Assembly: GCA_001543385.1 (NCBI GenBank)
Contig: LPNH01000001.1
Span: 281,880 to 345,879 of the forward strand
Direction: 5' to 3'
Origin: Candidatus Hemicellulosilyticus sp. P3
GTDB taxonomy: Bacteria; Bacteroidota; Bacteroidia; Bacteroidales; P3
DNA length: 64,000 bases
In this document: one piece after another, positions 1 to 8,595 of the stretch
Position numbering within the stretch: the stretch's first letter is position 1
Layout: each line of letters starts with the position of its first letter
Notes under the pieces: generated by a model
Database searches by the model: none
Told to the model about the DNA's origin: nothing
The model's input: only the letters and a program-made list of their open reading frames with translations
Program-made: the position numbers and the translations under genes

Positions 1-1124
1 TACTGATGGGTACTGTGTGCCGTCCAGTCTTCGCTGTCCGGTTTGTCGGAATCCGTATGGTTATCGTCCTCTTTCTTGTGCCAAAACAGGACATCGGCAC
101 ATCCTCCGGCCAGACCGAGGATGAGAAAGATTGCTGCAATCACCTTTTTCTTGGGTTTGCTGGGTTTTAACGGGACGGTGGGAGGTACGATTTCGGCAAA
201 AATGGGTGTCTCTAATTGTACTTTGGCCTTGGCTCCCTGCAGTTCGTTGGCAATGTTGTTGTAAATCTGATATTTCAGATTCATTTCGTTTTGTAGCCGG
301 TCCTGTTCCGCCCTGACGCTTAATAAAACCACCCCTTGGTGTCCGTCCACATAGTGGGCATAGTTGCTTTGTGCGGTACGGTATTCTGTTTTGGCTTCTT
401 CATACAGGCTTTCGTAGTAGGCCAGGTCCTGTTTCGATTTGTTAGTGCGGTAGTTGGTGACCGTCTGTTGCAATAGGGTGTTGACCGAGTTGCATAAATC
501 CGCCGCAACGTAGGGGTCTTGGGCTGTGGTCTGCAGTGTGACGGCCATGGTTTTTTTGTCCACGCTCACCTCCACCATACTGTTCAGCTGTTCAATCAGC
601 GTATTCTCATAGTCAGTGAGGTTGTAGGGATCGATTGTGTCGCGTATCATCGTCTCATCCTTCGACCTGAACAGGTCGCGTCCCCCTTTGAATGCGGCAC
701 CCCACCAAGTGCGACGGGTGTGGTTGATGATATAATCCTGCAAGGTGCATGTCTGCGGGCCGTTCGAGGTTTTCATCGTAACTGTCGATGAGAGCAATTG
801 CACCGAGAACGGGGTCGAGTGTACCATTTTGGGATAGAGGGCCGGGTAAACAGCGTCGGTGCTGTTCATCATATTCGATAAACCCAGCATGTTGGTGATG
901 GAGCCCAGTTTGGACGCCGAACCGGTCGCCAGTTCCGGGGCCAGTTCCGCGGTGGCGGTATAGGAACGGGGAATGCTGAACGCGATGAGAATCCCTGTTG
1001 CGAAAGCGACTCCGCTCCACACGGCTATTCTCCGCCAACTTGGCTTCAACTTGCGGAACAGTTGTGACAAGTCAAGGGTTAATACCTCTTCATCGTGTTC
1101 GTTCATATATTCGCGGTCTTCCAT
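1..1124 (-). CDS. Wzz-type chain-length determinant / polysaccharide co-polymerase, 3' end at window edge
   Basis: Read on the minus strand from ATG at 1124 (MEDREYMNEHDEE), this frame stays open to the edge of the window, giving 374 residues. The last two bases are TA, so the next codon could be a stop and the gene may be almost complete. It has the Wzz plan: a short cytoplasmic N-terminus, a first membrane helix at about residues 36-55, a long periplasmic part with a coiled-coil-prone stretch before the second helix, and a Pro-rich segment (PTVPLKPSKPKKK) leading into a second helix near the C-terminus. No tyrosine-kinase domain is seen. Wzz proteins set the length of surface polysaccharide in the inner membrane. 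It lies 52 bases downstream of the SLBB exporter on the same strand, so the two are probably one operon. A start at M7 (1106) is possible. Confidence 0.85.
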   Translation of the reverse strand, partial: MEDREYMNEHDEEVLTLDLSQLFRKLKPSWRRIAVWSGVAFATGILIAFSIPRSYTATAELAPELATGSASKLGSITNMLGLSNMMNSTDAVYPALYPKMVHSTPFSVQLLSSTVTMKTSNGPQTCTLQDYIINHTRRTWWGAAFKGGRDLFRSKDETMIRDTIDPYNLTDYENTLIEQLNSMVEVSVDKKTMAVTLQTTAQDPYVAADLCNSVNTLLQQTVTNYRTNKSKQDLAYYESLYEEAKTEYRTAQSNYAHYVDGHQGVVLLSVRAEQDRLQNEMNLKYQIYNNIANELQGAKAKVQLETPIFAEIVPPTVPLKPSKPKKKVIAAIFLILGLAGGCADVLFWHKKEDDNHTDSDKPDSEDWTAHSTHQ

Positions 1125-1176
1125 TATGTTTTATTGTAAAGAAAATCCAGTGATTTTTGCATAGAGACTTCAACTT

Positions 1177-3567
1177 TCATTGAAACAATCGTATCAGTGC
1201 TATCACCACCGATACCATAGAAGCAGTGGCCGATGCCAATGCAAGGCGTTCGCCGGTCGTCATGTGAGAGCGTTCGGGTTTTTGCGGTACAATGATTTCG
1301 CATCCGGGTTCGATGTGCGTCAGCCAGCGGGCCCGCGATACGGTGCCGTTGGGGTAAACAATGAATGTCTGCCGCTTCTTGGCGTTCAAGCCGTAGCCTC
1401 CCGCTTGATTGATGTAATACCGTGCGTGTTTGCCGCTCCGGTACGACACGGCGTTGGGACGCATCACTTCACCGTTGATACGCACCGTTCCGTCGTATCG
1501 CGGCACAATAATTTCATCGCCGTCCTGCAATATGATATCGTAGTCCGAATAGGGGCGTTTGACGGCATGGTCCAGCTGCACGCCGACTGGATAAGTGGCA
1601 CGTTGTGTCTGCAGGATCGTCAACGAGTCTATGTTCACATCCGTTCTTAAATTATTCATCACATCGATTATCTCACTTCGTTCGGAGGCTTCGGTGCGGC
1701 GTATCAGCTTGCTACCTTTGATGTATGCAAAGGATGTCACGCCCCCGGCCCGTTTCATGATGTCGCTCAGCCGGTCGTTGACCGATGTAAGTATATATTC
1801 TCCCGGGAAAGCCACCTCTCCTTTCACGGTCACCTTCTGCTGTTTACTGTAGTCGGGGCTACGGCGCACAATGACAATGTCATAAGGCTCCAACGTGAAC
1901 ATTCCCGAGTCCCGCAAAGCCAGTCCGTCCGCAAAATCCATCGTATAAACATGGGCCAGTTTGCTTGAAGATGCGGAGCTCTTCGGGTCATAGATACGCC
2001 GGGCCACGTCGGCGCGGATGGTTGACGCCCCCTGCTTGAATCCGCCTGCGCGGACCACCAGGTCCTCGATAGTGGTATTCGACGCATAAGGGAAAGTGCC
2101 GGGCTGATTCACCCATCCCACAATGCTCATCGTGCCGTTGTCCTGTAGCTCTGTCACCCTCGACACCACCAACATGTCATTCTTTTGCAGCAGCACGTCG
2201 CTGGCCTCCCCGTTCATGAGTTTCTTCAAGTCGACGGCGATGGTCATCAGCGACAGATCCTCTTTTTCCCGGATGATGATGGCGCGGCCCAGAAAAGCAT
2301 CCGGTGTCAGTCCGTCGGCATGTGCGATCAGTTGTCTCACGGTGGCGATAGTGTTTCCCAGTTCATATTCGCCCGGGCGGTACACCGCACCTTCCACAAC
2401 AACCATATTCTCATACCGTGTCAAGTTGGAGTCAACCGTCACAGCGTCGCCGTCAGCCATCCGGAAGAGGCCGTAATCCTTTTCGCCGAGGGTGAAAATC
2501 TGTTTCTCGCGTTCTGTTTGGCGCACCACCTTCAGTTGCTTGCGGTAGGCGTTGCCCACAAATCCTCCGGCATAGCGTATGGCGTCAGACAATGTCTCCC
2601 CGGCACGCAGCTCATACCGCATCGGCCGTTTCACCTGTCCCGTCATAGTCACCAGTTGCTCGTAGGGTGGCACGATAACTACGTCGCCGTCCTGCAGGCT
2701 GATGTCGCTGTCTGTCGTTCCGTAAAATAGATATCGGTACACATCCACCGTGTCAATCGTCTCACCGTCGCGCACCAGTTGCACATTGCGCAGCGAGCCT
2801 GCGTCCGTCACACCGCCGGCTCGGTAAAGGGCGTTAAAAAGCGATGAGAACGACGACAGCCGGTAGGTTCCAGGCACCGCCACTTCTCCCATCATGTGCA
2901 CATTGATGGTGCGTATCTGTCCCAGCGTCACGCTGATCTGCGTGTTTCCGCCGTTCAGTCCGGCGTAGCGGCGTGCTACAGTCCGGCGTATTTTCTCGGT
3001 GGCTTGTTTCATGGTCAGGCCGCTCAGCGGAATGGCTCCCACCTGCGGTATCAGTATCATGCCCTCGGGAGTTACACGCAGCTTGAAATTGGCCTCGCTG
3101 GCGCCCCATATATCCACAAGCACTTCGTCTCCGGGCCCCAGCTTATAACTGGCTGGCGTGGCGGCATTCTCGTTGGGCTCGAAACTCATGTTCTGTGCGG
3201 TGAAAACATCGTGGCCGAAAATATCCGACTGTCGTGCCGTATAAGATCCGTCGCTACCCTCCGGTTGTCCCACAGGGCTGATTTCGTTGTGGCGGATGCG
3301 CCCGTCAACGTCGGCTGAGTTGGGCTGTGCTTCATCGGTGGCAGATTGCGTCGTGTTGCTTCGCAGCTGCTCATACTGTCGCTTGATTTGCTTCAATTGG
3401 TCGAGGGTGACACCACGGGCAATCAGTTCCTTGCCGATTTGCTGTTCCGTCTTGCCTGAAGCGACAGCCGATCGAATATACTCTGTAATGGCTTCATTGC
3501 TTATTTGGGCCTGTGTTGTAACAACGGCAAACAGAAGTGTCACAAAAAAAACGGAGACGCTGCGCAT
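1177..3567 (-). CDS. Polysaccharide export outer-membrane protein with multiple SLBB domains (Wza family)
   Basis: A 796-residue protein with a signal peptide (MRSVSVFFVTLLFAVVTTQA). After a helical, Gln-rich region (20-100) comes the polysaccharide-export domain at about 140-230 (YKLGPGDEVLVDIWGA). Several SLBB beta-grasp repeats follow, recognisable by repeated phrases such as VHMMGEVAVPGTYRL, VEGAVYRPGEYEL, VKGEVAFPGEY and INGEVMRPNAV. A hydrophobic helix (LALASATASMVSVVIALIRL) closes the protein. It is about twice the length of E. coli Wza, which is common for Bacteroidota exporters. The likely role is to form the outer-membrane exit of a capsule or exopolysaccharide system, working with the Wzz protein encoded just downstream. 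A TATCTTTG element at 3629-3622 on this strand suggests its promoter. Confidence 0.9.
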   Translation of the reverse strand: MRSVSVFFVTLLFAVVTTQAQISNEAITEYIRSAVASGKTEQQIGKELIARGVTLDQLKQIKRQYEQLRSNTTQSATDEAQPNSADVDGRIRHNEISPVGQPEGSDGSYTARQSDIFGHDVFTAQNMSFEPNENAATPASYKLGPGDEVLVDIWGASEANFKLRVTPEGMILIPQVGAIPLSGLTMKQATEKIRRTVARRYAGLNGGNTQISVTLGQIRTINVHMMGEVAVPGTYRLSSFSSLFNALYRAGGVTDAGSLRNVQLVRDGETIDTVDVYRYLFYGTTDSDISLQDGDVVIVPPYEQLVTMTGQVKRPMRYELRAGETLSDAIRYAGGFVGNAYRKQLKVVRQTEREKQIFTLGEKDYGLFRMADGDAVTVDSNLTRYENMVVVEGAVYRPGEYELGNTIATVRQLIAHADGLTPDAFLGRAIIIREKEDLSLMTIAVDLKKLMNGEASDVLLQKNDMLVVSRVTELQDNGTMSIVGWVNQPGTFPYASNTTIEDLVVRAGGFKQGASTIRADVARRIYDPKSSASSSKLAHVYTMDFADGLALRDSGMFTLEPYDIVIVRRSPDYSKQQKVTVKGEVAFPGEYILTSVNDRLSDIMKRAGGVTSFAYIKGSKLIRRTEASERSEIIDVMNNLRTDVNIDSLTILQTQRATYPVGVQLDHAVKRPYSDYDIILQDGDEIIVPRYDGTVRINGEVMRPNAVSYRSGKHARYYINQAGGYGLNAKKRQTFIVYPNGTVSRARWLTHIEPGCEIIVPQKPERSHMTTGERLALASATASMVSVVIALIRLFQ

Positions 3568-3613
3568 GTCTGGACAAATTAAATGATGGTTGAATCAAGT
3601 CGAACCGGTGTAA

Positions 3614-3640
3614 TTGAACTGCAAAGATACGTTATTTTTG
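3614..3640 (+). promoter_or_regulatory. Promoter for the thioredoxin-fold gene, overlapping a divergent minus-strand -7 element
   Basis: The plus strand has TTG at 3614-3616 and TATTTTTG at 3633-3640, which fits the Bacteroidota TTG-N(about 19-21)-TAnnTTTG layout. The minus strand reads TATCTTTG at 3629-3622, pointing at the SLBB exporter. The two elements sit within 20 bases of each other between divergent genes. A start site near 3647 supports ATG 3686 over the upstream TTG at 3614 as the start of the rightward gene. Confidence 0.6.
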
Positions 3641-3685
3641 CCATATTATATAATAAGACTTTCATCCCGGCGTTATACAATAACC

Positions 3686-5131
3686 ATGAAAAGTTGCATC
3701 CGTGCATTCCTGCTCTTGCTGGCCTTCACCGTGGCCGGCAGCGTCGCTTTCGCCAAGTCCGACCGCTACCGTATCACACTCACCATCCATGATTGTCCCG
3801 ACAGTGTGATGTATTTGGGCTATTACTATGCCGAAAACAGCTATGTCTTCGACACCGCCCTGCGCGACAAAAAAGGACGTTTTGTTTTCAGCGGCGACAA
3901 CCGTGATTTGCTGCCGGGCATGTACTTCTTCTCAGCCTCCGCCAGCCGTTGGATGGATTTCGTCGTCTATCACGAGAAGCCCTTTTTCACCTTCACCACC
4001 GACGAGGCCGACTGGGTGGGCAACATGCAGGTTAAAGGATCCCGGGAAAACGAAGTGTTTTTCAACTATAAGCGGGGCGACAACCTCCTCTATGCCGAAT
4101 ATGAGCAACGCATGGCCCATGCCGACAGTGCCGTCCGCCGACGGCTCGAGGCCGAACTGTTGCAACGGCAGCGCGAATATAAAAACCAGTTTATCCGCGA
4201 CCATCCCGACCGCATGATATCCCTCGCCATGCAGGCCACCAAAGACGTTTACCCTTCCGTGCCATTGCTTTCGCCCGATGGTGACACCCTGTCGCAGCGT
4301 CAGCGCTACGAATACTATATGGCCCACTATTTCGACAGCATGCCGCTTCATGACGATATGTTGGTGCGCACCCCCAGTTCTGTCTTTTACCAAAGAGTCA
4401 TGGACTACTTCGACATCTACCTCAAAGGCGCCAGTCCCGAAACCGTCATCGCTTACGCTGACAGCCTGATCGAGCGTGCCCGTCCGTCGAAAGAAAATTT
4501 CAAATGGCTTGTCCATACGGTCAAAGAAAAATACCTCCACAGCAACATTACCGCCTACGAGTCAGTCGTCGTTCATATGATTCATCGCTACTACACTTCC
4601 GGCGATGCTTATTGGTGTTCTGCATCCACCATTGACGAAATGACTGCATTGGCCGACAAGTGTGAGCTCCTGCTCATCGGCCGCACCGCCCCCGAGCTCA
4701 TTCTCTTCGATACCTTGCGTGTGCCCCACTCGCTGCACCACCTGCCCCACCGCTACAAACTTCTCGTTTTCTGGTCGCCCGCCTGCGGGCACTGCAAAAC
4801 CATGGTGCCCGAGCTCTATCAGCGCTACCGTGCCCTTGCGGAGCGTTACGACATCGGCGCTTTTGCAGTCCTCAGCGAACCTGACGACGCCACACGTCCG
4901 TTGTGGCACCGTTTCATCGCCGACCATCGCCTCGACTGGCTCAACCTCGATGGCGGAGAGGCCAACATCGACTGGCACGACGTCTACAACGTCGTCACCA
5001 CCCCGCAAGTGTACCTGCTTGACCAAGATAACCGTATCATGGCCAAGAAATTCAACGCCGAGACCTTCCAGCGCATCGTCGAGGCCCTTTGCCAACCCAA
5101 GAACACATCAACCGGGACAGACCGGCAATAA
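3686..5131 (+). CDS. Exported DUF4369-like / TlpA-like thioredoxin-fold protein
   Basis: A 481-residue exported protein with a clear signal peptide (MKSCIRAFLLLLAFTVAGSVAFA). The first 100 mature residues resemble the beta-rich DUF4369 module found at the front of many Bacteroidota thiol-disulfide proteins. The middle is helical. The C-terminal 130 residues form a thioredoxin/TlpA domain with the redox motif Cys367-Gly-His-Cys370 in the context FWSPACGHCK, and the cis-Pro region TTPQVYLLD. It should act as a periplasmic thiol-disulfide oxidoreductase. I chose ATG 3686 because the signal peptide begins there and the promoter lies just upstream; the same frame is open further 5' but would precede the predicted transcript. 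The M3 peptidase starts 12 bases later, probably in the same transcript. The substrate is unknown. Confidence 0.8.
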   Translation: MKSCIRAFLLLLAFTVAGSVAFAKSDRYRITLTIHDCPDSVMYLGYYYAENSYVFDTALRDKKGRFVFSGDNRDLLPGMYFFSASASRWMDFVVYHEKPFFTFTTDEADWVGNMQVKGSRENEVFFNYKRGDNLLYAEYEQRMAHADSAVRRRLEAELLQRQREYKNQFIRDHPDRMISLAMQATKDVYPSVPLLSPDGDTLSQRQRYEYYMAHYFDSMPLHDDMLVRTPSSVFYQRVMDYFDIYLKGASPETVIAYADSLIERARPSKENFKWLVHTVKEKYLHSNITAYESVVVHMIHRYYTSGDAYWCSASTIDEMTALADKCELLLIGRTAPELILFDTLRVPHSLHHLPHRYKLLVFWSPACGHCKTMVPELYQRYRALAERYDIGAFAVLSEPDDATRPLWHRFIADHRLDWLNLDGGEANIDWHDVYNVVTTPQVYLLDQDNRIMAKKFNAETFQRIVEALCQPKNTSTGTDRQ

Positions 5132-5143
5132 ACACCCTGACAC

Positions 5144-7264
5144 ATGAAAAAAATACTAACCGCATCCGCCGTCACCCTCTGCCTGCTGTCGGCCTGCAAG
5201 GATAAGAAAACCATGGACAACCCCTTCTTCTCAGCGTGGAACACGCCTTATGAAATCCCCGACTTCGGCCGCATCAAGCCGGAACATTACATGCCGGCCT
5301 TCGAAGAGGGCATGCGGCGTCAGAAAGCCGAAATCGACTCCATCGTCAACAACCCCGAGGAGCCTTGCTTCGCCAACACCATCGAGGCCTACGAATACAG
5401 CGGAGCCCTGCTCGAACAGGTTTCCGGAGTGTTCTTCAATCTCAGTGAATGTGAAAACAGTCCCGAGATGGAAGCCATAGCCGAAGAAGTTACCCCAAAG
5501 CTCTCCGCACATGCCGACGACATCGCCCTCGACGCCGCGCTGTTCCGTCGTGTCAAGACTGTGTACGACAGCTACTTCCGTGCTGACGGCACCTGCGACA
5601 GTGCCGGTCTCGACGCCGAACAGCTGCGTTTGCTCGAAGAAACTTACAAAAGTTTCGTCCGTGGCGGGGCCAACGTGCCGGCCTCGCAGCAAGAGCGTTT
5701 CCGTCAGCTCAACAGCCAGATAGCCTCTCTCACCTTGCGTTTTGCCCAGAATGTGCTGAAAGCCACCAACGACTACCGGCTCGTGCTTGACGCCGACCAG
5801 CTCGACGGATTGACCTCCGACCAGATTGCCGTCGCCCGCGAGGTCGCCAATGCCGATGAAACCACCAAAGACCAATACGTCGTCACACTCCACATGCCCT
5901 CCTGGGAACCCTTCATGATGAACAGCCGCCGCCGCGACTTACGTGAGCAGGCCTGGACAGCCTACACCTCTCGATGCGCCGGCGGTCGCTACGACAACAC
6001 CAGAATCATCGACACCCTCGTCAATCTTCGTCTCGAACGGGCTAACATTCTTGGCTATCCCACCCATGCCGACTACATCCATGCCGACTGCATCGCCCGC
6101 ACCCCTGACGCCGTCTATCGTTGCCTGAACCAAATCTGGACCCCGGCCCTGCAGAAAGCCAAGGCCGAATGTGCCGAATACCAAAAAATGCTGTCTGCCG
6201 ATGATCCGGGTGCCAAGTTGCAGCCCTGGGACTGGCGCTACTACAGCGAACGCCTGCGTCGGCAGCGTTACAGCCTTGACGACGACGAGGTTCGTCCCTA
6301 TTTTTCGCTCGACGGCGTGCGCGAAGGTGCATTCATGGTCGCGCATAAACTCTACGGGCTCACCTTTCGTGAAAATCAGAATCTTCCTTCCTACAACTCC
6401 GAGGCTCGCTCCTACGAGGTCCTTGACAGCGGCCGGGTGATAGGTGTCCTCTACATGGACTTCTTTCCCCGTGCCAGCAAGCGTAGCGGTGCCTGGATGA
6501 CTGAATTCCGCGGACAGCACGTCGATCGCGACGGCAACAACATCATCCCCGTCATCCAAATCGTCTGCAACTTCACCAAACCTGCGGGCGGCAAGCCGTC
6601 GCTGCTCAGTTTTGACGAGAGCGAGACGCTCTTCCACGAATTCGGCCATGCGCTTCACGGTCTGCTCAGCCGCTGTCGCTATGGCTCGCTGGCTGGCACC
6701 AATGTGCCACGCGACTTTGTCGAACTTCCATCACAGATTATGGAAAACTGGTGCCGCAATCCGCAGGTTATGAGAGATTATGCGCACCACTACCAGACCG
6801 GGGAGTCCATTCCCGATAGCCTCATAGCCAAAATCGCCGCCGCCCAGACCTACGGCCAAGGCTTTATCAACACCGAACTCCTTGCCGCTTCGCTTCTCGA
6901 CATGGATTACCACACCCTGTCCGCTCCGCAGCGCATCGACCCTCTTGTGTTTGAAAAAACGGCCCTCGACCGTATCGGCCTCATCCCCGAAATAGTGTCG
7001 CGCTACAAGAGCCCTTACTTTCAGCATATCTTCACCACCGGCTACGATGCCGGTTATTACAGCTACACCTGGACCGCCATCCTTGATGCGGACGCCTTTC
7101 AAGCCTTCCAGGAAAGCGGTGACCTCTACAACCCCGCTTTGGCGCGTAAATTCCGTACCATTCTTGAAAGCGGCAACACCCGTGACCTGATGCAGCTCTA
7201 TCGCGACTTTCGCGGCCATGATCCGGATGTCAAACCCCTTCTCCGCAACCGTGGCCTGCTATAG
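5144..7264 (+). CDS. dcp: M3 family zinc metallopeptidase, lipoprotein (peptidyl-dipeptidase Dcp-like)
   Basis: A 706-residue protein of the oligopeptidase A / peptidyl-dipeptidase family. The zinc-binding motif is His498-Glu-Phe-Gly-His502 (SETLFHEFGHALHG). The C-terminal region holds the usual family phrases, for example FEKTALDRIGL and FTTGYDAGYYSYTW. Its length matches bacterial Dcp at about 680-700. The N-terminus is a lipoprotein signal (VTLCLLSAC), so this copy is probably anchored in a membrane facing the periplasm or outside, unlike cytoplasmic Dcp of E. coli. It would remove dipeptides from the C-terminal end of peptides. It follows the thioredoxin-fold gene by 12 bases. Confidence 0.93.
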   Translation: MKKILTASAVTLCLLSACKDKKTMDNPFFSAWNTPYEIPDFGRIKPEHYMPAFEEGMRRQKAEIDSIVNNPEEPCFANTIEAYEYSGALLEQVSGVFFNLSECENSPEMEAIAEEVTPKLSAHADDIALDAALFRRVKTVYDSYFRADGTCDSAGLDAEQLRLLEETYKSFVRGGANVPASQQERFRQLNSQIASLTLRFAQNVLKATNDYRLVLDADQLDGLTSDQIAVAREVANADETTKDQYVVTLHMPSWEPFMMNSRRRDLREQAWTAYTSRCAGGRYDNTRIIDTLVNLRLERANILGYPTHADYIHADCIARTPDAVYRCLNQIWTPALQKAKAECAEYQKMLSADDPGAKLQPWDWRYYSERLRRQRYSLDDDEVRPYFSLDGVREGAFMVAHKLYGLTFRENQNLPSYNSEARSYEVLDSGRVIGVLYMDFFPRASKRSGAWMTEFRGQHVDRDGNNIIPVIQIVCNFTKPAGGKPSLLSFDESETLFHEFGHALHGLLSRCRYGSLAGTNVPRDFVELPSQIMENWCRNPQVMRDYAHHYQTGESIPDSLIAKIAAAQTYGQGFINTELLAASLLDMDYHTLSAPQRIDPLVFEKTALDRIGLIPEIVSRYKSPYFQHIFTTGYDAGYYSYTWTAILDADAFQAFQESGDLYNPALARKFRTILESGNTRDLMQLYRDFRGHDPDVKPLLRNRGLL

Positions 7265-7306
7265 TGGTTCTTTAAAAGCGTCACCTCCCGATCTTCCCCT
7301 ATCTTT

Positions 7307-8485
7307 ATGAAAAAGCTGCTACTTGTTTTTGGCACACGCCCCGAGGCAGTCAAGATGTGTCCGCTTGTCAAAGCATTCCAACAGCATCCCGATGCCTTTC
7401 AGACATCTGTCTGTGTCACCGGCCAGCATCGTCAGATGCTCGACCAAGTGCTTGCAGTCTTTGATGTAAATCCCGACTACGACCTCGACATTATGAGTCC
7501 GGGCCAAAATCTCTACGATATCACTTCGCGTGTGCTTACCGGCATGAACGATGTGTTGCGCCGGGCTGCCCCCGACATCGTCTTTGTTCATGGCGACACC
7601 ACCACCAGCTTTGCCGCCGCCTTGGCCGCCTCCTATCAGCACATACCTGTTGCCCATGTCGAGGCAGGCTTACGCACATACAATCCCCTCAGTCCATGGC
7701 CCGAGGAACTCAACCGGCAGCTCACCGCCCGCTTGTCCTGCTACCATTTCGCCCCCACTTCGCAAGCCGCGTGTAATCTCCGTTCCGAGCAGGTCCAAGG
7801 TCGTATCGTTGTCACCGGCAACACGGTCATCGACGCCCTCCACATCGCGCTGCGGCGCCTGCGAGGCGATGCCGCGCTCATGCACCGTGTCGGTGGCCGT
7901 CTTGCTGAGGCCGGATACCCGCTGACACGTCTTTCCAATGGCCGTCGCATGGTTCTCATCACCGGCCACCGTCGCGAGAATTTTGGCGAGGGCTTCGTTC
8001 GGATGCTCACCGCCTTCAAAGAATTGGCCGACACCTATCCGCAGGTCGACTTTGTCTATCCCGTACACCTCAACCCCAATGTGCGGCGCCCTGTCGCCGA
8101 AATCTTTGGCATCGACACCGCCCAAGAGTGGCGAGTCAAGGCAGGTGTCCACTGCAATCTTTTTTTTATCAATCCTCTTGAATATCTGGAGTTCATTCTG
8201 CTGATGGAACATTCCACACTCGTGCTCACCGACTCCGGCGGCATCCAGGAAGAGGCTCCCGGGTTGGGCAAGCCCGTGCTTGTTATGCGCGACACCACTG
8301 AACGTCCCGAGGCTGTGGAGGCCGGCACGGTGCGCCTCGTCGGCACCGACCGGCGGACGATAGTTGCTGAAACAGTCCGTCTGCTCACCGACAGTGCCTG
8401 TTATAACCAGATGAGCCATGCCGTCAACCCCTATGGCGACGGCCATGCTTGTGAGAGCATTGTACACGCCATCATGCAGGCTTGA
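7307..8485 (+). CDS. wecB: UDP-N-acetylglucosamine 2-epimerase (non-hydrolysing)
   Basis: A 392-residue enzyme that interconverts UDP-GlcNAc and UDP-ManNAc in the cytoplasm. Family hallmarks are visible throughout: FGTRPEAVKM at the N-terminus, VTGQHRQML, FVHGDTTTSFAAALA, HVEAGLRTYNPLSPWPEE, ITGHRRENFGEGF and DSGGIQEEAPGLGKPVLVMR. Length is typical. It opens the polysaccharide locus and feeds the dehydrogenase encoded next, so the pair should produce UDP-ManNAcA. The gene starts 42 bases after the M3 peptidase with no obvious promoter between, so it may be co-transcribed with it. Confidence 0.96.
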   Translation: MKKLLLVFGTRPEAVKMCPLVKAFQQHPDAFQTSVCVTGQHRQMLDQVLAVFDVNPDYDLDIMSPGQNLYDITSRVLTGMNDVLRRAAPDIVFVHGDTTTSFAAALAASYQHIPVAHVEAGLRTYNPLSPWPEELNRQLTARLSCYHFAPTSQAACNLRSEQVQGRIVVTGNTVIDALHIALRRLRGDAALMHRVGGRLAEAGYPLTRLSNGRRMVLITGHRRENFGEGFVRMLTAFKELADTYPQVDFVYPVHLNPNVRRPVAEIFGIDTAQEWRVKAGVHCNLFFINPLEYLEFILLMEHSTLVLTDSGGIQEEAPGLGKPVLVMRDTTERPEAVEAGTVRLVGTDRRTIVAETVRLLTDSACYNQMSHAVNPYGDGHACESIVHAIMQA

Positions 8486-8519
8486 CCGACGAGGCCGACC
8501 GGTGTTAAATTATTTTTGT

Positions 8520-8527
8520 TACTTTTG
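8520..8527 (+). promoter_or_regulatory. Candidate -7 element upstream of wecC
   Basis: TACTTTTG matches TAnnTTTG, and a second match, TATTTTTG, lies at 8511-8518. A convincing TTG box is not visible at the right distance. The 110-base gap between wecB and wecC suggests that the rest of the locus can be transcribed independently. Confidence 0.4.
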
Positions 8528-8595
8528 CAAAGACTTTCTTTGTACAGGAAAGTGATGTTTGGTTGTTTAATAGATATAGAAACAGTACTTTATAT

